Shown in pieces: positions 49,832 to 60,541 of a stretch of 64,000 nt of DNA. The DNA comes from Oehlia diaphana (taxonomy: Eukaryota > Glomeromycota > Glomeromycetes > Glomerales > Glomeraceae): contig QZLH01000147.1 in NCBI GenBank assembly GCA_003833135.1, forward strand, positions 31,078-95,077, given 5' to 3'. The position numbers and the translations under genes were made by a program. Numbering within the stretch: the stretch's first letter is position 1; each line of letters starts with the position of its first letter. Below the pieces are notes generated by a model. It was not told the origin of the DNA. It worked only from the letters and a program-made list of their open reading frames with translations, and made no database searches.

Positions 49832-50872
49832 ATGTCACATAATGAAAATTTATCAATTTTATCTGCAATAAAATTGCCACCATTTCCCGAAAATGAAACA
49901 AAATCACATTCGTTCTATAATCACATTTTTAATAGGATTGCTAACTTTCTTTTGTACAATACTCGGCTTTACCTTCCCACGGAACGCACATTTAAGTTTT
50001 TGGAAATTGAATTTTATTTAAATGATGCTACAAATGATCATGATGACCCATATTCTCATGGACATGAGCATCAATTAACTTGTGGAGAATGGTATTTTCA
50101 TCGTGTTGGAAAAAGCGGTTATCGAGGCGGGACAAGAAAAGGAATTGATATTACATTTGGCTCAGCGGAAAGAAAAATATATGGAGGAATATTAATACGA
50201 GCTATTCAAGATGAATTGACCAAAGAAGTTATAGAAGGACCAAGCCTTGTTGTTGACAAAATTCTAGAGGCATGTGGTGTAAATCAAGGAGGAATTCGAG
50301 AAATGGTAGAAAATGTATGGAAAGGAAAAAGTGAAATTTTACGTGATATGAAAAATACTAACGGTTTGGTTTATTTGATACAAGTAAATGATGAATTGAC
50401 AAATATCGATGACATTGTTAAAAGAGACAAGAAAAGACTAAAATACTCAACAGGCCTTACTTCTCCATATTTTGATCAGAAGTCCTCCGGTACGCCATTG
50501 ACGAGAGATAACAAAATTTTTAATAAAATATATACTTCACCAAGAGTCGGAATTACGTTATCCAATAAGATGCCGTCGGTTAATCTTCGTTTACAATATT
50601 TACTAAAACCCTATAGATTCTTTACTTCGCCACACCTTCTAGATAAAGGAAAAGCTCAACTTATTATCGGATTGTATGATCATTTTAAACAAATTGACAA
50701 GGTTGCAAAAGTAGCAGGTATTAGCCAATCTCAGGTAGAAAATTATGTTCAAGAAATGACAAATGGAATTAAAAATGGTGATCTTAATGAATTCATTGGA
50801 AAAAAAGGAAAAGGTATAAAAGGGATTGAGTATTGTCAAATGGCCGGGGCCGTGAAAAAAATTCTCGGCTGA
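49832..50872 (+). CDS. Conserved protein, possibly alkylpurine-glycosylase-like
   Basis: A single exon of 346 aa. The N-terminal half contains KFLEIEFYLND, then HDDPYSHGHEHQLTCGEWYF, HRVGKSGYRGGTRKGIDITFG and YGGILIRAI. The order E-x-E-x-Y, H, G and LIRAI is loosely like 3-methyladenine DNA glycosylase (AAG) proteins, and I associate this YSH..Q..GEWYFHR pattern with uncharacterised fungal and cyanobacterial relatives. The second half carries TSPRVGITL and a Lys-rich C-terminus with ISQSQVENYV, which looks like a helix-turn-helix-like segment. There is no signal peptide. The assignment is tentative; what is firm is a long, well-composed single-exon gene divergent from the ABCC transporter. 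Confidence 0.8.
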   Translation: MSHNENLSILSAIKLPPFPENETKSHSFYNHIFNRIANFLLYNTRLYLPTERTFKFLEIEFYLNDATNDHDDPYSHGHEHQLTCGEWYFHRVGKSGYRGGTRKGIDITFGSAERKIYGGILIRAIQDELTKEVIEGPSLVVDKILEACGVNQGGIREMVENVWKGKSEILRDMKNTNGLVYLIQVNDELTNIDDIVKRDKKRLKYSTGLTSPYFDQKSSGTPLTRDNKIFNKIYTSPRVGITLSNKMPSVNLRLQYLLKPYRFFTSPHLLDKGKAQLIIGLYDHFKQIDKVAKVAGISQSQVENYVQEMTNGIKNGDLNEFIGKKGKGIKGIEYCQMAGAVKKILG

Positions 50873-51107
50873 AATTTACTACTTTATTTGTATGATAATA
50901 GCAAATATTTGATTGTTACACGTAAATGTTCTACAGATGTCACACTTTGGTGGCTTTCGAAGATTATCCAAACATATGATTCGCAGATCGCATTAATAAA
51001 AGTACATTATTATTAAAGTTTTCAGAATCATAAATTATTATTTCTAACATCGTTTTTCGAAAATACATAAGAAACTTTTACGAGTCGATTTAAATTCATT
51101 GTCCCAA

Positions 51108-53254
51108 ATGAGACTAAACAATAACGTTCGACGTGGTACCCCAAATTGTTTTTGTGGCCTTTCAGCATCGCCAGCTTATTCTGAAGAATTCGGATTATTA
51201 TATGAATGTCATTATTTACACAATAACCCATGGAAGGAAGTTAATGAGGATCAATCCGTGGTTTCTGAAACTGTGAACGGGCGAGCAAGTCCTGATAGTG
51301 ATCAGGTAAGATTAAAAGTACTTGATGAAATTAAATGCAATATTAATAATTTTACATTTCTCAAACTTACCAAATGCAGTCGGATAAAACTTGTGTTGCG
51401 TCTTCAAGCATAGATCATTCTTTGTCATCATCTGCTAAACAAATAGATAAACCTGTTTGTGGTTATCATATTCATAAGGATGCTTGGGATAGTTTTTTTG
51501 ATCGTAAATATAATATAAATGCGGAACATCAAGAACTCGCTATTTGTCCATTTTTTAATTTCACGTTTTGTGCTTTCTTTGATTTACGAAATTCTTATCC
51601 CTTAAGCCATCCATCTCCTCCAAACTGTTTTTGTGGTCTTCCCGTTATGATGAGACACGAGTTTCATGGAAAGTTGATGTTCACATGTCCAAATTATCTT
51701 ATTGATGGTGCGAGACCTAAATGTACATGGAAATTATGGGCAAACGAGGTCCCATTTCAAAAAACTAATGGGTGTACACATCCTTTACAAAAACAAGGTA
51801 TAACCAGACTTTTAGATCCTAGTCGACAAATACAAAATTGTAATCGCTCAATTGTAAAAAGAGAAACATTCAATAACCGCAATACTTTTTCAAGAAGTCG
51901 ATTCGAAAGAAATAATTATAATAATAGTGGAAGATTCCAACGAGAAACAAGGCCCAACAGCGATAAGTGTTCATCTTACAAAAGGGATTCTAATTATCAT
52001 TCTTCAGAGAGATTGGATCGTAATTATAGAAGAGAACATGATTTCGGATCAAGGGATCATAATTACCAGTATCAACAAACTACATTTAATAATAGGAGTT
52101 CAAACGTATCGAGAAGAATAAGTAATGGGACAGGATGGGACCCTGGACGTAATCGGAATAAGGGCCAATCGCGACAATACACTATAAAGGGGTGTAAACC
52201 TCCAACTCGATGGAATAGTAATGATTCAAATTGTTCATATCATGGAGATAATTCGAATGGACAGTCAATAGAATCTAATAAGTCATTGAATATTAATGGA
52301 AACAATGTAGACAAGGTAACAGTTAATGAAAGTATTCTAAAGTCAGAAAATGACGAATTAAAGCGTTGTAAAGATAAAGATTTATGTAATAATCGAGAGA
52401 AGAACAATATAATTTCCAATGATACAGAAAATAAGGAATTAAGATCATCAGAAATGGTAAATAATTCAAATAGAGAACAACCTGTTTCTAATGTTAGAAA
52501 AAATGGAGTTGATAAATCTGTGAAAAATTGTCTTGAAAAAGACATTATAAAGGAACCCTTATGTGTTAGAGATAATCCTCGAATTAGTTCAGAAAGATCG
52601 GATTGCAGCGAAAAACGTTATAACGAAGGAAATGGTTCTTCGTCATCATTATCTAATAGAACCGATTCATCGAGACTTTCAATGAAGATTCATGTGAGGG
52701 AAATTCCTTATATTTCGACTTACAGTGAATTTTCCCAAACAAAACCCACAGATATTACAAATATGGCTCCAAAATGTGATTTCGTCGCAGAAACATCACG
52801 TCTTTTGACGGAAAACCAGAAGCTGATATCTGAAAATAAAAGTTTGAATTCTAAACAAGAAATTGATCAAATGGAAAAAAATGATTTACTTATGCAAGTA
52901 GAACAATTAAAAAATCGTGTGAACTACCTTGTTAGTAGGGTTGGACATTATAGATCTGAATACGATTCTGAACATAAATTCAGACAGTCTAGCCAGAAGA
53001 AGTTGATTGAACTTCAAGCACAAGTCGCAGATGTAATGAAGGAAATTGATGAATTACGTTCTTCAAGGGAGAAAGAAAGAGAAGAAATTGCTATGGGAAA
53101 TATGAAATGTAAAGTATGTTTCGAAGGTCACATCACGCATGCCCTTTTACCCTGTCATCACTTTGCTTTGTGTAGTAAGTGTTCTCAGGTGATTACTAAA
53201 TGCGTTATTTGTAGAAAACCAAAGGAAAATGTTGTTAGAATTTATTTGGGATGA
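51108..53254 (+). CDS. RING-finger protein with two CFCG zinc modules
   Basis: Two exons, 51108-51305 and 51380-53254, give 690 aa. Each exon carries a PNCFCGL module: the first at about residue 12 (PNCFCGLSASPAYSEEFG..YEC) and the second as PNCFCGLPVMMRHEFHGKLM, then FTCPNYL..CTWKLW, a GRF-like zinc knuckle pattern. A long disordered Asn/Arg/Ser-rich middle follows, with RNY and RDSNYHSS repeats. A coiled coil (about residues 540-635, with QMEKNDLLMQVEQLKNRV) leads into a C-terminal RING-HC finger at about 643-679: CKVC, LPCHHFALCSKC, CVIC. RING placement at the extreme C-terminus is like that of IAP, MUL1 and related E3 ligases. An E3 ubiquitin ligase role is inferred. The substrate is unknown. 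Confidence 0.85.
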
Positions 53255-53652
53255 TAACAATATTTACATGAGATCAAGGCATTAAACCATAACATCATAA
53301 ATTGTAACATAATTTATCCATAGAAACAACTTCAATATTATTTTGTATATATATATATATATATCATTTATTTTATTATAATTGCAAGATGTGTTAAGAG
53401 GCAATGATCAAAATTCCTAAACACATTAGTTATGCTAATTTTTTCAATCATATCAGTTATTAAAAAAAAAAGTTTTTGAGTTTGATCTTTTTTGTGCTAT
53501 TTATTTATAAAGAAATAAATTTATTTATTCAATTTTTTAAATTTTTTATAGTTTAAAGTAATATGTATAAAATTAAGTCAAATGCAATTATACTATTAAG
53601 TACAAATAAGTATTGTTCCAACTTCCTCACACAAAAGTTTTCATCTCTTTAT
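53255..53652. other. Convergent 3' spacer
   Basis: About 400 bp between the RING gene and the uS2m gene, AT-rich with a (TA)n run at about 53345-53364. No gene is seen. Confidence 0.5.
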
Positions 53653-54855
53653 CTAAATTGTATGACCATAAATAACTCTAGCTTGTTTTCTTTCTTTTTG
53701 AATTTTATCCAACATTAATTTTCTTTGTACTAAACCATCTCTAGCAGCTAAACTAAGTATACCTGCTAATAATTCAATACCTCTAACAGAATCATCGTTA
53801 GCAGGTATAGGCCAAGTAACCTTACTAGGATCAAAATCAGTATCAACTATACCAATAGTAGGAATGTTACCGTATCGTGCTTCCTCAAGTGCAATCTCAT
53901 TTTCTAAAGGATTTAATAAAACCAGTAAATCAGGTTTAAATGTTTTTGAAATAACATCATTTTCATTTTTTGGCATTAAATGACCTAAAGTTTGTTGAGA
54001 ATTTGTTATAGTACCAGGTAACCAACGTGTAGTTAATTGATATTGATTGCAACGTTTAGCAGCTTTTATTACACTCCTAGAAAATAATCCTCCTCTCGTG
54101 TTAATAAATAATATTATGCCGCCATTATATGAAATTTCTTTCATCACTTTACATGCTCTACGTAAATAGATTAACGTATAATCTAAATTTATTATATTTA
54201 TACCATATCTTATACCAAATATAAATGGTGATGTTTTTGGATTCCAAAGCGACGTTGAATGTCCTAAATGTAAATTTGCTGACAACAAAGAAGACATTGT
54301 TAAATCATATGGCGAAGGCGGAGATTCTAGGTTTTTTGTTGCTGAAATGGAAACCTTTTTAAATGATCCTGTTTGTTTTACAAATTCTGGAACTAAAAGG
54401 AATTTATAAAAAAATATTATTTATTTTTCCTTTTTTTTAAAAAAAAAATAATTTTTTTTTTACCATCGTCTTTTAATTTCAATTTTGCCGAATCAATAGG
54501 TTTATCGTCAAAAGCTTTAAAAAATCTATTAGATAATTCCTGTTTAAAATCATCATAATCATGATCTATAACTTGCTGTTTAGAACTGTTTAAAGGCAAA
54601 TCCTTATATAAGGAAGATATGAATCTCGTTGATACTAGTAATTAAATAGTTAGAATAAAATTGTCAAAACCTTTTTTTTAAAAAAAAAAACCAAATGCTT
54701 ACTACTAGTAAATAGCTAGAATAAAATTGTTAAAACCTTTTTTTTTAAAAAAAAACCAAATGCTTACTAGTAAATTTTCCATATCGATTGTGGTATAATA
54801 CTTGACGAGATAAAAAAGCGCGCGAATTATTTCGAAGAGATTGAATTGAATACAT
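53653..54855 (-). CDS. Mitochondrial small-subunit ribosomal protein uS2m
   Basis: Three minus-strand exons, 54855-54768, 54634-54464 and 54392-53653, give 332 aa. The first exon supplies a basic, Ser/Arg-rich targeting peptide (MYSIQSLRNNSRAFLSRQVL). The uS2 core begins LLSANLHLGHSTSLWNPKTS, followed by the Ile-rich strand IFGIRYGINIINLDYTLIYL, then RWLPGTITN and GIVDTDFDPSKVTWPIPAND, which are the family signatures. An internal ATG at 54297 starts the core but omits the transit peptide. Intron 1 is a tandem duplication, described separately. It encodes a structural protein of the mitoribosome head. It converges with the RING gene. Confidence 0.93.
54634..54767. repeat. Tandemly duplicated intron in the uS2m gene
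   Basis: On the coding (minus) strand the intron reads as two near-identical units. Each starts GTAAGCATTTGG, runs through a T/A tract and AATTTTATTCTA, and ends ACTAG. They are joined by ..CTAG-TA-GTAAGC, so each unit carries its own potential donor and acceptor. The units differ only in tract length and a few bases. Confidence 0.8.
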
Positions 54856-54956
54856 TAAAGATAATTTATCTAAAAAAAAACATTTTTATAATTAGTCACA
54901 TTATCATGATCTAGTTTATAATACGATCTACGAACAAAAAAAAACGAGGTTAAATC

Positions 54957-55029
54957 GCCCCCACCTGGATTCGAACCAGGATCCTTTCGGTTAACAGCCG
55001 AACGCGCTAGCCGGTTGCGCCATGGAGGC
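54957..55029 (-). tRNA. tRNA-Asn (GTT anticodon)
   Basis: The 73-nt cloverleaf on the minus strand starts GCCTCCA and ends TGGGGGC; the seven acceptor pairs form, one of them T-G. The anticodon arm TTCGG-CTGTTAA-CCGAA places GTT, Asn. The T arm CCTGG-TTCGAAT-CCAGG is perfect, and the D arm carries GGCGCAACCGG. There is no intron. A T run just downstream on the same strand (54936-54946, read as A on the plus strand) fits a polymerase III terminator. Confidence 0.97.
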
Positions 55030-55257
55030 TATGCTGTATGATGCAAAGTCATTTGTTTATATTTAAATCATTTGTGAGAATTAGAGGACAGCGTTCAGTG
55101 TCACGATGTATCATTCACACATGATCTGCATTTATAAAGTCGCGTGAAGTTGAATGATCTTCTTAAATGACAAATTTTCAAATTTTTTGACATATAATAT
55201 TATTGAACTTCTTTGCAATTAAATATCTACTGTAAAACGTCGCGTAAAAGGAACAAA

Positions 55258-57382
55258 ATGACAAGAACAAAGAGGATGAACTCATTCCCTTCTCCTGATA
55301 CACCAAAGCGCAATAAGAATTCTATTAGAAAAAACGTTGAAGACGAGTATGTTGAAGACGAGTATGTTGAAGACGAGTATGTTGAAGACGAGTATGTTGA
55401 AAACGAATATACTAAAGACATTGAAACTGACTTTGTTGTTACACCAAAGCGTAATAAGAGGATTAATTATAATGAAGGCGCGGGGACCATAACACCTAAG
55501 CGTAATAAAAGAGTAGACCCAATGGTTACTGTACTTATTACGCAAAAAAAAAATGAACCCCTGAAATCAAAAACTCACGATATTGTTTCAAATTACGCGA
55601 ATGAGGCAGTTACACCCGGAGAACAGCCCGTTGTTACTGTACTCATCACGCCCAAAAAAAATAAAACGCAAATTCCTAAACAAATCGTTACTCCCCCCTC
55701 TATAAGGTAAATGTTTTTTGATGTTCTTTCAATTGTTGTAAAATAATTAATTTCTCTTTGAAAATATATAACAGAAGAAGGACAGGTCGTTTATCTTCAA
55801 GTATTGATAGTCGTATTCAACCTATCAATAAACCTTTAACAAGATACGATATTGCAAGAGAACAATTACGACTTGAAGAGGTTCCCATAAATTTTCCTTG
55901 TCGTGAAAAAGAATACGATCAAGTCTATAATAAAATTAAGGAATCAATTGATGAACTTAATGGTCGTCGTATTTTCATATCTGGTCAACCTGGTACTGGT
56001 AAAACTGCTACCGTACGACAAGTTATTAAAAATTTGAAAGAAAAAGTTTGCAAGAAAGTTAGTAGATTCGATAATTCGCTAATTATTTCAAATCCAAAAG
56101 AAAGTTAATCATTTTAGATATAATATAGGAATTAAATCCATTTGAATTCGTTGAAATTAATGGAATGGAAATTAAGCCTCCTGAAAAGGCATATAGTGTC
56201 CTTTGGGAAGGTTTAACCGGTGATCGTATTTCTCATAAAGATGCTGAATTTTTATTGAATGAAATGTTTAATGATGAAGATAATGAAGTTTCAATGTTTG
56301 TGATTTTTTCTTTTTTTCTCCCTTTTTTCAATATTATTAATTAAGAAGATTGTTATTCGATTCTTTATAGTGTCTTCATGATAGATGAATTTGATTCGCT
56401 TATCTCAAAAAGGAGTATTGTATTTAATAATCTTTTGGAATGGACTGCTATACCTAATTCTGGATTTGTTTTGATTGCCCTAACTAATGAAATCAGATTA
56501 CCGCACTCATTATCAACCAAAAGTCAAGAAAGCAAATTTAGTTAGTATCAATATTTATAATACGTGAAGAGTGTGCGGGTTTAACTTTTTTTATCGTTTA
56601 TTTTAGGATTGGAAAGATTAGATTTCGAGCCATATACACATGAACAGCTTTTCACTATTTTGAAATCTCGACTTGAAAATATAGAGATATTTGCAAAAGA
56701 AGCTGTCGAATTCACTGCAAGAAAAGTGAGCGCTATTTCACAAGATGCAAGAAACGCTCTATGTATTTGCAGGTAATAAGTTAAATAATTGTTTGAATGT
56801 TAAAATGGCGCGATCATTAAGAATAAGATTATTGAGAATAATCAATCATTGAAAATTTTTAGATATGCTGTGGGTGTTCTTGAGGCACAAGTGAAAAATA
56901 AATTTGTATCGGAAAATAGTCATGTAACTATACCAATGGTTCTAGAAGCTATAAAGAAAACTAATACTCCTTGGAAGAGATATATTAGTACAAGTTCTCT
57001 ACGAGTAAAAGTATTCCTTTGTTCCTTATTATTATTATTGAAAGAAAGCAGACAAAGTGGTAAAGATGAAATTGAATTTAAATCTGTAAGTTATGATATT
57101 TAATATATATTCAGATTCCCCGGACTCTTTACTAATAATTATATATTTATTTATATAATGTAATAGGTTATAAGAAAATATAACAAAATATGTGAATTTA
57201 AAGGTTTACCATGTCCTCCACTTGCTGAATTAACGAATATTGCCTATGATCTTTTATCATCTTCAATGTTGATAATGGATCCCAGTAAAGATGTTGATTC
57301 TTTAATTAAATTTAATGGAATCGAAAATGATGTTAATTCAGTATTGTCTAGTGAACTATTTTTTAAAGATTTAGTTGGGTGA
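55258..57382 (+). CDS. ORC1: Origin recognition complex subunit 1 (ORC1)
   Basis: Seven exons, 55258-55706, 55775-56057, 56129-56295, 56371-56540, 56607-56772, 56863-57085 and 57167-57382, give 557 aa. ORC1 is the ATPase of ORC that marks replication origins. The AAA+ core shows PCREKEYDQVY, Walker A GQPGTGKT (220-227), FEFVEINGMEIKPPEKAY, Walker B as FMIDEFDSL and LDFEPYTHEQLFTIL, DARNALCICR; a C-terminal winged-helix region with FKGLPCPPLAELT matches ORC1, not CDC6. The 150-residue N-terminus lacks a BAH domain. It is disordered and Lys-rich, with three TPKRNK motifs plus TPKKNK (CDK consensus) and a DEYVE tandem repeat. Intron 3 uses a GTTTGT donor. The ATG at 55258 is the first in frame. 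Confidence 0.92.
55336..55410 (+). repeat. In-frame 15-bp repeat, five units, in ORC1
   Basis: GTTGAAGACGAGTAT occurs four times in a row and is followed by one variant, GTTGAAAACGAATAT. It encodes VEDEY repeats in the disordered N-terminus of ORC1. A slippage origin is likely, and length may vary between strains or nuclei. Confidence 0.9.
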
Positions 57383-59351
57383 TAAGAATATAAGCTAATC
57401 AAAAAACATTTTAATTAAAGACTTTTAATTTGTTAAAAAAAACAAAATATATCATTAATTTAATCTTTGAATATGAATTTAATAATTTAGATTGGATCTT
57501 GGGTATAATTAGTGTAGATCTCTGCACTTTATATCAAACACAATAATAAACAGTCTGTATAACCGTTTCAATTGATTGAGCTTGCTAAATATTAACGTTA
57601 TTTAATTTTTTTCTTTGACGTTAGACAATACAAAAGAAAACATAATACTCATAATAATGATTGTTTTGAGTTTATTGAAAATCATAAAATAAAAGGAGTT
57701 ATTGGATATAATTATCGTAATAATGATGTTTGGAATTATGAGCAAGACGTATTATAATAGGAATTGTTTGGAGGAAATAACAACGTATTTGTGTGCACGA
57801 TCAATGTTCGTCTTCTACCGAGTAAGTGATTCTTTTCATTTGTGTCGAAGATAGTTTGAAATATCGTATTTAAAATAAATAATTATTCTTCACTTACTAC
57901 TGTTGTATAACGAGAGAAGTTGTTAGTATTATTAATCACGGCGATTGAGGTACAAGATTACAAGGAGAGCAACGTGAAAAATATATCAAATTCTTTCATA
58001 GAGGAGACTCGAATAATTTTATCAAACAGCAGAAGCGAGATAATTGAATTGTCCTAAAGTATGTTCTGTATTGTGAAGGCTCATATATAGCTATTTCGGA
58101 ACATCTTCGTCTCATTTAATATGAACTATTGAAAATGTAGACTGCCTTCACATGCGCTGTAACGGTGATCAGCCAAGAAAAGATAAATTATTATTTTTTA
58201 TCGCATTAAACTGTAATCAAGCCCTGAAAAGTCAAAAGAGATGAATTAGCTGAAGCAGTTCGTGCTTTCTTCTTATGAGAATAGATAATTCGTGTAGTCG
58301 TTTTTGATGGGTCTTACTCATTTATTACCTCATTTATTACACATGTCATCAATTAAGCTAGGATACACACCACTACCATAAATTTACTAACATTACTTAT
58401 TGATTTTCAAGCTGCAAAGAGGTTCACAAATTTTTAATAAACTTAGTCAAATTTTTTATTGCAAAGAAACAGAAAAATAAAGAAATTTCACATATAATTA
58501 GCAGTGGAATAATTTTTTTCGTATATTGAGAAGAAAATTTTTAGAATATTAAAGGCTGTAATAAATCAGCTTTCAAATAAAAAAAAATTGTCTGAATTCA
58601 ATAAGAATTCATAACCTTCCATGGCCCGAAAATCTTAATTTTTTTTTATTTGATATTGATATGTAGTTCTTATTTATTAAGAAAAAGGAGAATAGTTTTA
58701 AAACATTAAGAAATTATCTCATTGCTAATTATAATAAATTCTTTATTTTCTATTTCTTTGCAATAAAAAAATTTTTATTTTTGAAGTTTTTTTATTTTTT
58801 ATTAATAAAACTATGTAGCAATTAGCTTTTAAATAAAAAAAAATTTGTAAAAACCCGTGAATTTTTCTACAGCTTAAAAATCAGTAAGTTAATTTTATGG
58901 AATCCAGTAATTTATGATAAGGGTGTATATAATCTACTTTTTATTTATAAAACTATATGCAAAAATCTGCTTTATATTTATATTAAATTTGATAATTAAT
59001 TAATAATTATTATAATAAATAAATTTTCTAAATTTCTTATGTTAAAATTATATCAAAAGTAGCAACCTAATAGCATTTATAATGTCAACCAACTTATATA
59101 TTGAAAAATATACTAGTAAAATTGAATGAATTCAAAGTATTTCATTATTCTAATTGTTTAATTAATTAAAATATAATTAAGGTATTGATAATACTTGCAA
59201 TTACTATCAGATTTCAAATAAACTAAGAATTAAAACAAAAAAAATATAATTATGTTATTTGTATATCCTGAAGTTAGGCTATAATTTTAACTAGCATTAA
59301 TATTAATGCAGGTACAAATAATACCTTATAATTAATTATTATTGCTTAGTA
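57383..59351. other. Spacer of 2 kb between ORC1 and uS10m
   Basis: No complete gene is supported. A 44-codon open frame without an ATG ends at 57757 (see findings). The part from 57800 to 58350 is richer in GC than its flanks and may hold an RNA or an old exon, but I recognise nothing in it. From 58400 to 59000 two loosely similar segments share CAGCTTTCAAATAAAAAAAA or TTAGCTTTTAAATAAAAAAA. Confidence 0.5.
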
Positions 59352-60412
59352 TCAGACTTTTTCCTTATCATCTTTTAGATTATTTGTAGTCTTATCTTTT
59401 GATTCTGAATAATTAATTTCATCTTTTAAAGATCTCTTTAAATCATCATTTATAGATAAATCTTTTTCCATTCCCTTAATCAATATATCAGCTATATTGC
59501 CAACGCTTGGGGCCTTTTTATCACCATCATCGTTAAATCTTTTTTCAACATTGATATACATTCTAGATTCTTCCTTAGTTTTAGCATTTTTTAGCATTCT
59601 TTTACCTACTCCTAACTCCTCCCATTCCCAACGAGTTACTCTCATACCAATGCCAGGAGGACAATTTTTAGACAAGTATAATAATAATTTATCAATAACA
59701 TTTTTATTTGCATCCTTAAATGTTAATAACCTTTTATGAGTTTTTCTTTCAAAATTTTCTTGGGATTTCTTATGCACAAAAGGTCCTCTTGGAACTGTCC
59801 ATCGTGTTGTTTGTGTTGGCAGATAAACTACACCTGAACATGGGATTGAAAGGTGAAATGCCGTACGACGTGCAAAATCAACAAAAAAATCCATTGGTCC
59901 CAGTATATATGAACGAAAATGTATATTACATACGGTTATATTATGTTTTTGAGGAATTCTTTGTGGTTCTAATTTTATTTATATATAAAAAAAGTGAGGA
60001 ATATTAATTATGAAATGATTATTGAAAGGTTTATTTACCTAAATAAATTGGATCAATTTGTTCTTCTGGGCTATCCGTTTCTCCATCAATTTTTCCAAAG
60101 GGTTTTTGAATTCGATCAATTGCTTGCAACTGATTTTCTCCAAATAAATCTCTAGAACCCACTCTATAAACAATTTAGAAAAAAATTTAATTTTATATTA
60201 CAGAATCAGAATGTTAACGAATGTAGCGAATGTTTAAAATCCAAATATGTAATTACACATATCCACGTAAGCTTGATATTCTTGAAAATACCAAAATTCG
60301 AGTTTTACTCTATTCATATAAATAATAAATGCTTAATTAATTGAAGAATTTACTATAAATATTTTCGTTTAAAGCTTACATTTGAAATAACTGATTTAAA
60401 GAAGCTCGACAT
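59352..60412 (-). CDS. Mitochondrial small-subunit ribosomal protein uS10m
   Basis: Four minus-strand exons, 60412-60380, 60309-60257, 60163-60039 and 59968-59352, give 275 aa. A basic Ser-rich N-terminus (MSSFFKSVISN, then SKTRILVFSRISSLRGYV) is a good mitochondrial targeting peptide. The uS10 core reads PMDFFVDFARRTAFHLSIPC, then VVYLPTQTTRWTVPRGPFVH, KKSQENFERKTHKRLLTF, all typical of Rsm10/MRPS10. The C-terminal 80 residues are a Lys/Asp-rich extension beyond the core. The internal ATG at 59894 starts the core but omits three upstream exons. The acceptor of exon 2 (AATAG) was chosen because it alone keeps phase. The gene is divergent from ORC5, with 129 bp between starts. Confidence 0.9.
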
Positions 60413-60541
60413 TACAGGTTATAGATGAAATTGATGAAATTTCTCTTATTATTGCAGATCTATACAACCTATCAGCTATCGATCGACATTTTATGAAAAC
60501 CCGATTTTGCTACTACAAAAAATTGTCAAATTTAAGGAAAA
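60413..60541. promoter_or_regulatory. Very short divergent promoter region (uS10m / ORC5)
   Basis: Only 129 bp separate the two start codons. The region includes TCTATCAGCTATCGATCGACAT-like sequence (ATCGATCG at 60478-60485) and AT-rich flanks. Shared control of the two genes is possible but is only inferred from the spacing. Confidence 0.5.

Noticed and set aside
55258..57382. CDC6 instead of ORC1
   Set aside because: The order and wording of the AAA+ motifs (FVEINGM, DARNALCICR) and the C-terminal GLPCPPLAELT match ORC1 better than CDC6, despite the missing BAH domain.
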